From Liolophura sinensis (taxonomy: Eukaryota > Mollusca > Polyplacophora > Chitonida > Chitonidae), in assembly GCF_032854445.1 (NCBI RefSeq), contig NC_088305.1, forward strand, positions 28,670,628 through 28,734,627: a stretch of 64,000 nt of DNA. Direction: 5' to 3'. The notes beneath the pieces were generated by a model. The model searched no databases, had not been told where the DNA came from, and saw only the letters and a program-made list of their open reading frames with translations. Below, one piece after another: positions 56,450 through 64,000 of this stretch (position 1 is the first letter of the stretch; each line of letters begins with the position of its first letter). A program made the position numbers and the translations under genes.

Positions 56450-58210
56450 ACATTCCTTATTTCTTCAGCGGCTGATTTGAATAGGGTATCACTCGTATCT
56501 CATGTATTATAATGTTCGAAACATTCTAGGATCTACTGCGTTCAGGTGGTTTACATCTTCGGTTATTTTCTGGATTTTAGGTAGAAGGTATCGTCTTTGG
56601 GTTTTTTGCTTATTAGCGGGTGCTCAAACGTGTCTTCAGGTTTACTGAACTTTCTATTCATAAACGTTTGCACCTTTTTTTGTGTGTGTCTGTTTTATCT
56701 ACCTGATTTATTTCGGTGCAGTGTATGAATGACGTCTTATAGTTTTATAACCTTCAGCTTTAACACTGAATTCGTAATAATCGTAATGTTGTGTTTGTCA
56801 GCTGATATTCATTTCGGCCTTTAGCACAAAACTGGTTGACTTATTCTTCAGGAAATCACAGCCGATTGTCTAGTTCTCCTCGTTGACAATGCAGTTTTTA
56901 TAAGTTTGTCTCACTTTTCCTTACAGATATGGTGACGTCATGCATCGATAACCTAACTTTCAAATCTCAAATATGCATAATTAGCAGAGCTAACTTACTT
57001 ACAACTTATTACTTTGGCATGTCTTATAGGGATACATAAGGCATTTTAGGATACTATTCCTTTCGTTTGTCTCATATATTGAGTTATTTCTTTGATTGGT
57101 GTTGATTGATGATGTACTTATGAATATTCCAGTTGTAAGGTTTAAAGGAGCAGTTCCAGGTAAAACTCGTCAACTCTTAACGGGTTATGTGGCTTAAAAC
57201 CTTAACCGAGCTAGCGGGGGCTTGGCTGCTGTGGTCTGAACTAGGAACAGCTATTCCTAGTGTATTGGAACAGCTCGTCCATGGAGGACTCTGTGCTTGC
57301 TAACAATATTATAGCACAACCATTGAACCAATTGAAAAAGAAAGAACAAAAGGAAATCAAAGCAATAGCCGTATGATCTTTTTCTGTGTTGAATTCAAAC
57401 CATCCTTTCACATGAAAAAAACGAATTAACTGAAAGGAAATTTGATTCTTTTTCATTTTCGTTGGAATTGGCCAAGTCTGCACAAATGACTGGGCCCAAA
57501 GCCAGTCTGGTACAGAGAAAATTATACAGCGTAGCTCCATCATAATCACATTTCAAAGTAATGAATGGACGACCGAACATTTCAGTGACAGGTAATAACA
57601 AGGAGTCGTAGGAAAGCGTCATATGGTTCCAGGCCGTCTCCTTTACTAACAAGCTTGTTGGACCTATATTAAACACAGCCTTTACATTGCACATTTTATA
57701 TTATTACTTTTTCCAGTTTTCTGTTTTTTTATGGTTCTTTCTAGCACAGCAAATTCTAGAATATGTTCTTTTTGCCACGTGTGCCACTCGATTGTGCATA
57801 TTTTTGTTTACAGAAGGTTAGCCTGGCGTAGGTGGGCTCTCGTCGGCTAAAGATTCTATGTAGCCTTATTCCTCCACTGTAGCAACTACTTACGTTTAAC
57901 GTGTTTAATGTGTGTTTATTTTTTAAATACAGGCGTTTATTTCATTGTTTTGTTCTATAATTATATCCAGTACTTTAGAAATACTTATATTTGTCGCATA
58001 AATGTAATCATATCTGTAGTAAATTAGATGGGTTTACTGCTTACATGGAATGATTGTATAGTTTTCAAGATATAGGATTATAAACGTTATAAAGCGATAT
58101 GTTTAGATATGTTGCAATTAAACATTAAACACGTTTATCACCTGTTATCACGTCTTTGCAATGATAAACTCCTTTTTTTCTTTTTTTTTTTGTCAGTGTG
58201 CTTTGCCTTC
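56450..58210. other. Intergenic, no supported feature
   Basis: Overlapping 102- and 99-codon minus-strand frames at 57241-57694 have no recognisable domain. A possible SINE-A tail relic lies near 57095-57115. Confidence 0.4.
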
Positions 58211-58214
58211 AAGT

Positions 58215-58345
58215 GCAAAGTGCGTGTCTCTTAAACGCTAGAGAGCCGTCATCTTTGGCGACGGCTGAATGTCTGCGACTTCATGATTGTCTAATTCCGC
58301 TTAACCCGGAGCCGGGGTTGAATTAGACTACCACGTTGGAAATAT
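58215..58345 (-). repeat. Family C tail-like copy, antisense
   Basis: ctctcttaaacgctagagag-like edge, then tctaattccgcttaacccgg, gttgaattagactaccacgt and gcaatcaaagcgcaa are the inverse of the module at 61275-61390. Confidence 0.55.
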
Positions 58346-58349
58346 GAAC

Positions 58350-58830
58350 ACTTGCAATCAAAGCGCAAGTGTCTTAGCTTGCACGGTACCCCTTATCTGT
58401 AAGGAAGTACATTAAGAACTTAACAGTAATATCAACTGAAGTGTATTGGTTTTCTCCTGGGGCTCTGTCTGGCTTCTCGCAATCTTCAAACTGGACGATA
58501 TATAAGTAAATATAGTTATTACCTTACATGTTCTCATTTGATATTCGCCAGTTCTCCACACGAGACACTCTGAAGGTTGTCATTTCGCTTAGGCAGCTCA
58601 GTCTTACATAAGGCACTGCTCAGAACATTGATCATACCTGAGCAGACGGTGTAGTGTGGCGGTTCTAGCACCCTCTGGCGTCTCTCTTCCTCGTCACTTA
58701 TCTACAAAGCGTTTGTTACATGTAGAGTTAAAAATCGACGGGGACCTGTATCCTCAGAGTTTAAACAGATTCTGCAGATAACACAGATGAGAAAAGTAGA
58801 TTGTGAAAGTGGAGAAGTTATGATAGGTAA
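58350..58830. other. Intergenic, possible SINE-A relic
   Basis: Near 58447-58512, ttttctcctggggctctgtc and acgatatataagtaaatata recall the sense 3' body of SINE-A. Otherwise nothing. Confidence 0.35.
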
Positions 58831-59325
58831 AGAATATAAGCGTCAAGTCCGAAATTCATATACCATTCGTAGTCCGTAAAAGGCGTTCAAATTCGATAAT
58901 CGCAAGATCCATTTCCAAAACAAAGTTTAACACTAACTCTCAAAGACAAAGGTATGTAAGAAATTATACAAATAAGAAATAAAGCAGGTAACACACAAGA
59001 GAGAAGCGGTCATCAATTTTCAATGATGCCAGGCAGACAATGGATATTCCAGGCATGAATTCCATATCAAAGTTCAAATTTCTAGTCCGTGAATGAGTTC
59101 CATGTCAAATAACACCTAAACAAGTAGGCCTATCTCAATCGCGCTTTAATTGCAACTGTTCATAAAGGCATCATGCAGATGTAATTAGCATGGCTACCTT
59201 TACGGCCTCTAGCCCCAGGTTAAGCGGTATTAGATACAGTTCGAAAATGACGAGCGTTACAGACCTTAACCGAACAGATTGTGATTCAAAAGTAACGGAC
59301 GATTGCGTCTTTCCCCTTAATATGT
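58831..59325 (+). repeat. Family C dispersed repeat, long sense copy
   Basis: Contains the module shared with 7334-7620 (cgtagtccgtaaaaggcgtt, gataatcgcaagatccattt, ggatattccaggcatgaatt), followed by a second module (caatcgcgctttaattgcaa, ctagccccaggttaagcggt, cagaccttaaccgaacagat, aagtaacggacgattgc). Collinear with the antisense copy at 53040. No reading frame. Confidence 0.9.
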
Positions 59326-59329
59326 AAAG

Positions 59330-59570
59330 ATCTCATGCTACAAGAGGCGCCATCTATGATGTTACACATGATATACAAGATAGACGGTTACACTGGGCAA
59401 TCCGCGCCATCTATGTTGTTAAATACCATGTACGTGATAGATACGTACATAGGGATAACAGCGCCGTCTATGTGGTTGATCACAATGCAGATGTTCAACA
59501 GTTGACCCAGAAGGTAAGCATACTTGAGATGGTATGCATACTTGAGATGGTAAGCATGATGTTCTTTAGA
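59330..59570. other. Spacer with short repeated phrases
   Basis: gcgccatctatg.tgtt recurs near 59346, 59402 and (as gccgtctatgtggtt) 59462, a loose ~57-60-bp periodicity. Confidence 0.45.
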
Positions 59571-59574
59571 ACAT

Positions 59575-59650
59575 AATAAAACACAACACAGTTAGCAAAA
59601 CCTGAGCACGGACGACAGTGTGATAACTAGCAAATACGGCCTCTTGTCCT
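59575..59650 (-). repeat. Repeat D, short antisense fragment
   Basis: gcacggacgacagtgtgata, actagcaaatacggcctctt and gtcctt keep the core boundaries, with an internal deletion. Confidence 0.75.
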
Positions 59651-59654
59651 TCTT

Positions 59655-60630
59655 TTAGGTGAACACATTGTCCATATATTTCCAATTCTCACTGAAGCAA
59701 AGTCTTGAAGTTTGTCCTTACAAGGCACTGTTGCTAGATTTTTTGGGGGGCAATTAACCTAGGGGTTAGGGGTGGGATATGCATTCTGTAAAACAACGTC
59801 TCTTGTTTAGAACTGTTTTAATTTTAAACCTATTCTATACTTCTATTCTGGCCCAAAACTAATTCATTAACGGTGTATGAAATAGAAACTAAATCTGCAG
59901 CTGCTATACTTTGACTTTACCAGTAGGCCTATTGGCTAATAAACTTTAGAACAACTGAGCCAGATGCTCATTATTTCTGACGAGTTTTGTACGACGTTCT
60001 AAAAGGACGATTCGGTGTTCAAGCGGAGGCCTTGTGTGGAATCTCGTTGTTGAACCTTACCATTTCATTTTGCCCCGAAGCCAGCTGTCCATTCCTTCAG
60101 GGTGTGCGACACCCGCGTAACGCTTTAACTGAGAGTGTGCGCATGGAATTACCTACGTGTAGGGCCTAATAATAAACGATACGTCTGCCGTAAACTCGGC
60201 ATTTTACATCCTGCGCAGAAAAGCTTTAATGGTCGCAGTATTAACTGAGACCGCAATTATAAACCTTCAATGGAAACGTAATCGGGACGTTCCACTTGAC
60301 TGGGAATAAATGTATGGGGGTGATAAGCAGCGAATGTCAGTGTTTATCTGCCAGGTTTTGATTACAAAATGGATTCATCAATTCTCCAAGACGTTCGATA
60401 TTGTCAAGAAAAAATGCAGATCAACATAAAATAACCCTATTTCGTGTTTTTGTTCTTTCTTTCTTTCTTCTCAGTGCGACTCATTGTTACCCACTTAAAG
60501 TGCATAGATGTTGACAGTTTGTGGTGAATTAGAAATGAACGATTTCTTTCATTAATATCTCTTTGGCCTTATCCTCAAATAATGAGCACCTCCTATCACG
60601 CTAATAGGTCATTTATTTTCTTAAACGCAT
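59655..60630. other. Intergenic, no supported feature
   Basis: Nothing recognised. Confidence 0.4.
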
Positions 60631-60635
60631 AGAGA

Positions 60636-60940
60636 ACATTAAAATGAAGTATTATGAGATGAGACAGACCATTAAACACTGTTCAGGAAAACAGTTTGCT
60701 TTATTTATTAGAATTTTATAGCCGACTCAAAACATATAATTCTATGGTGGCCCCTTTTTGGACCAGTAACGTCACATTATGTCAGGCAAAAAGTACCTTT
60801 TGGCTCACAAGAGACCACTGTAGAATCTGATCTTTTAACATCATTTTAGTCGGTCATAAAAAAATAAATTCAACTATTTTTCTGGACAGTCTTTCACAGC
60901 TTTTTATCCGATATACATGTTATTTAAGTGTTGTCTTGGG
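60636..60940. mobile_element. MITE E, third copy
   Basis: The left arm (aaaatgaagtattatgagat, gaccattaaacactgttcag) and the inverse right arm (aattcaactatttttctgga, cagtctttcacagctttttatc) enclose an interior with agaccactgtagaatctgat, matching 54848-54870. Confidence 0.82.
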
Positions 60941-60944
60941 TGCT

Positions 60945-61108
60945 ATTGGGTGAGGTATCTTCATTTACTGCTTAGATTGATTTGATAATAATCTACATTT
61001 TATTGCGGCGCTCAGCAGTACAAACAGACAATTACTTTTCGCTAAAGACAACATAAATGTACCTGAACATGCTGTAAATGAGAAATTGTTCAGAGTTTCA
61101 AAAACAAT
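60945..61108. other. Spacer, no supported feature
   Basis: Nothing recognised. Confidence 0.4.
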
Positions 61109-61109
61109 T

Positions 61110-61400
61110 CGAATACGAAGTAAATCTAGGTGTCGAAACGGAAATTCGTATACTATGCGGCAACCATAATGGACGTTTAGGGTCAATATTTGCCAGACCA
61201 ATTCGCAACGCCCAAATCAATACTTTAATCGCATACCATGCTAGAAATTAAGATGTCGATGACAAATATGTATCTCTATTGCGCTTTGATTGCAGCTGTT
61301 CATATATCTAACGTGGAAATCTAATTCAGCACGATGAATGTACAGCCCCTAGCCCTAGGTTGAGCGGAATTAGACACAAGCATGAAGTAGAGAGCCAGAG
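61110..61400 (+). repeat. Family C, two modules, diverged
   Basis: gtgtcgaaacggaaattcgt, ggcaaccataatggacgttt and cagaccaattcgcaac match the short module at 11958. Further on, attgcgctttgattgcagct, ccctagccctaggttgagcg and gaattagacacaagcatgaa match the second module of 58831-59325. Confidence 0.7.
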
Positions 61401-61404
61401 ATTC

Positions 61405-62726
61405 TGGACATTCCATATTTTCTTACAAAAGATACTCATTTTAAAAGTTAAGAAACTTAGAGGGAAGGCATTTGATGGAATGACTTTGATACACAATTTT
61501 TCGTGACGTTTGGTTGAAATAGTAACATACCGTTACGATCTGATGAGGCCATAATTCGTAGAAACTTATTTTGTTACTCGTAGAATACGGCAATGGAGTA
61601 TCTCTATATAAAGTAATCTGCGACATATCTGCTGTCAATAACGTAGGCAAAGCTACATGGAGTTTTTCATTAATATATGAAAACCGCTTCCTTCTTGATG
61701 AACAAGTGCGCTGAAACCCATACCCACTAAGAGTCATTAACTTTTATAATGAATAGCCTATTGTTCATCAGCGGGGAATACAGTGCCTTAGTCATTTAGT
61801 TTGTCATTCGATCAGATACATGCAGTGGAAGTGTAATTTAACACCAATTAGACCGTGTAATTTATTGTTGACTTTCATCTTCTTTAAATAAGCCGTCAGG
61901 TCTGGTCTTCATTGTAGAACGATCAGTTTGAACTTTAACATTACAACTTTTTCCCATTCGAATAGTCATATGACAAAAGGTTTTGCCAATAACGTCCTGC
62001 GTGTGCTAACTTTAGCCCAGGTCACCTTTTACAGGGAGAAAAAGCATTAATTGTTCATTTCTTTGTATTTAAAACCAGTATTTCTAGCGATGCCTTCCTT
62101 TTGTCCGAATGCGGCTCTTGGGGCTGTAGATGGAATACAGAATGTTGCAATTCATCTGCCCGGTGTGTACATTTTTTAATTTGCATGTGTATGAGTGATG
62201 ACCTGAAAGCCATACTCAACGATATACCTTAATAATAACAAAACACGCCTTTGCAAAAGCCGCTGTAACTTTCCAACATCATTAAAAACTTCTGACTCGT
62301 TACCCGTTCTTATACTTAATTACAAAGTGCCTCAAAGTTGACAAACATAATCACCAAAAAAGGTCCAAATAAACAGTGAACAGTACATCTTTACATAAAT
62401 GCAGTAGTCATGCTCACACTGTTGTTTTATGCGTGAAGTTGCACAAATGTTCAAATAGTGAACAATATCGGAACAAATCTGACGAAATGTTCAGCAAATT
62501 TTTAGTTCAGGATTGCTTACTACTGTATTCCAACCGTAGATGATACAGCCAACATGTTTTCTTTGCCAATATTGATACACTCATGTACGTCACGCAAATT
62601 TTGTGTACTTGTCATCCAAGGAAGATTCAAGCTTTGTGGCCAAGAACATCAACAGTGGACATGGTGAATCCGGAAGGAGCTGTGGATGATGGACACAAAC
62701 CTATAAACATCGAACAAATCCTAGAA
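61405..62726. other. Intergenic, no supported feature
   Basis: A 98-codon minus-strand frame (61441-61737) is not convincing. Nothing recognised. Confidence 0.4.
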
Positions 62727-62736
62727 TATGGCGTTA

Positions 62737-62893
62737 TTTATTTATTTATTTATTTGATTGATGGTTTACGCCGTACTCAATAATATTTCACTTATACGAC
62801 GGTGGCCAGAACTATGGTGGGAGGAAACCGGGTAAAACTGGGGAAAAACACGACCATCTGCAGGTTGCTTGCAGACCTTCCCAAATACGAAAC
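62737..62893 (-). mobile_element. Head-less SINE-A with TSD
   Basis: TTTA tail, gattgatggtttacgccgta, body to gcagaccttcccaaatacga, then stops without a tRNA-like head. The direct repeat atggcgtta (62728-62736, 62894-62902) flanks it. The 5' end falls within a few bases of that of the copy at 42263-42414. Confidence 0.94.
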
Positions 62894-62902
62894 ATGGCGT
62901 TA

Positions 62903-64000
62903 AACATAAGAATGTCCTTGATGATTTATATCATCATTTCAGTAATATATTTATCTGGATGAGCCGAAGTAAATAACAAGACATTTATGTTGCTGTTTCA
63001 AATACTGAAATAACAAGTGAAATCAGTAGTAATATAATGTGAACAAAGTTTCATTTGCTGTTTTAAATATTGAAATAACACAATAAATAAATTGTCACAC
63101 GATGTGAGTCAAGTTTCGTTTTTATCATTTTATTGTTATTTGAAAGTCTACAGAAGATTTTTTTATCGCAAGGAATGTTTATTATGCCGGATGAATGAAA
63201 TCAGTATTCAAATCGTGTATGTAGCTAGTTCATAAGTTGTCGATGATCAAAATATGTATTTCAGTAGCTCTTTGATGAACACTCTTTATATATCCAACGT
63301 GATGAACCTATTCAACGCTTTGAAACAGAGTGCGACAGATGAATAGTGAAAGCGATTGATGGAAAAACCCTGACGCGCTAGTATTTGCAGTTATAACTTG
63401 TGGCGTTGATTGTCACACAACACAAAGGATCTAATGTATACAGACCATAGGTACATCATTCTGATGTTTGTACCGATGTAAGTCCAGATAGGATGTACAA
63501 TCTGTCGAGTCTGTAATTTGCTTTACATTCAGCGATGGTGGTTAAATGTTTAGCTTTTGCTGTATATGGATTGTTTAAAAGGATTTGGCAAATGAAAACA
63601 GGGTTTCCTGAATTCCGTATCCCTTTAGAACTAGCATATCACCAATATACCGTCGAGTGAAAGGGAAAAATCTGCTCATCATAAGAATATTGAGGCATTT
63701 TTTTTACATTGAACGTGGCATCCTCCTTGCATTATTCGTATGAAGAATTTGTCCCTATGGAAGTTCTTGAGGTATCATTGCATTCACTGTTTGCAGACCT
63801 GTCATCCAGGTGCATTAATCTGAAAACAAATACCTTGTTTTTGGCTTAGTATGCTGATATGATGTGGCGTAAGGCAATGTATCTTAATATAACTGTGCTA
63901 CATCGTTCCTAGTTTCACTGACGGTAATGCTTTTAACAAGAAAACATTAGCAACCTGACCTTCAAAATCACAAAACTCTTCAATCAAACTGAACGTAAAT
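62903..64000. other. Intergenic, no supported feature
   Basis: Weakly repeated phrase (gctgtttcaaatactgaaataac / gctgttttaaatattgaaataac at about 62993 and 63059, a ~66-bp duplication). Otherwise nothing recognised to the end of the window. Confidence 0.4.

Overview
The window looks like animal nuclear DNA, most likely from a bivalve or another mollusc. It is AT-rich and gene-poor, with one clear intact protein gene. The rest is dominated by short non-autonomous interspersed repeats and minisatellites. I place it in molluscs because I recall tRNA-headed SINEs with this body and 3' end (GGCGTAAAACACCAATCAAA then TAAA repeats) from bivalve and other mollusc sequences. That is recollection, not a database result. 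There is no operon-like packing, ribosome-binding-site pattern or phage or plasmid gene, so a prokaryote is excluded. The one well-supported gene (9061-10278, minus strand) is an uninterrupted 405-residue class A (rhodopsin-like) GPCR. It has seven hydrophobic segments, CWLP in TM6 and DPVIY in TM7. Its core is atypical: Asn in place of the sodium-pocket Asp of TM2, Asp in place of the usual Asn of NPxxY, and Asp-His-Phe in place of DRY. A strong 3' splice site 58 bases upstream of the ATG suggests a spliced 5' UTR. A 56-bp minisatellite begins 85 bp past its stop codon, and a diverged ~95-bp tandem duplication lies upstream. Layout: 0-7 kb holds a 24-bp minisatellite interrupted by a SINE, then a SINE of a second family (SINE-B) with target-site duplications. 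7-12 kb holds the GPCR. 12-19 kb holds a foldback hairpin, a promoter-like patch next to a broken short reading frame, and a MITE. 19-27 kb holds SINE-A copies, the first blocks of repeat D and a 21-bp minisatellite. 27-32 kb holds a diverged ~1-kb duplication whose copies flank a second 24-bp minisatellite, then a 15-bp minisatellite. 32-42 kb holds SINE-A copies (one nested inside another), a D block and a palindromic MITE. 45-49 kb holds a D tandem array split by a SINE, a second SINE-B and small tandem repeats. 49-52 kb is mostly unique. 52-64 kb holds family C copies, MITEs, a third SINE-B and a last SINE-A. About two dozen SINE-A copies or fragments are visible. No reverse transcriptase, transposase or integrase reading frame is present, so every mobile element here depends on proteins encoded elsewhere. 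Apart from the GPCR, the open frames are either repeat-derived or lack coding support. Two weak exon candidates are listed at low confidence. I found no defence system, CRISPR array, biosynthetic cluster or other multi-gene system. The most interesting items are the GPCR's residue swap, the tandem architecture of repeat D, the SINE copies that lack the tRNA head but keep target-site duplications, and the paired 27/30-kb segments.
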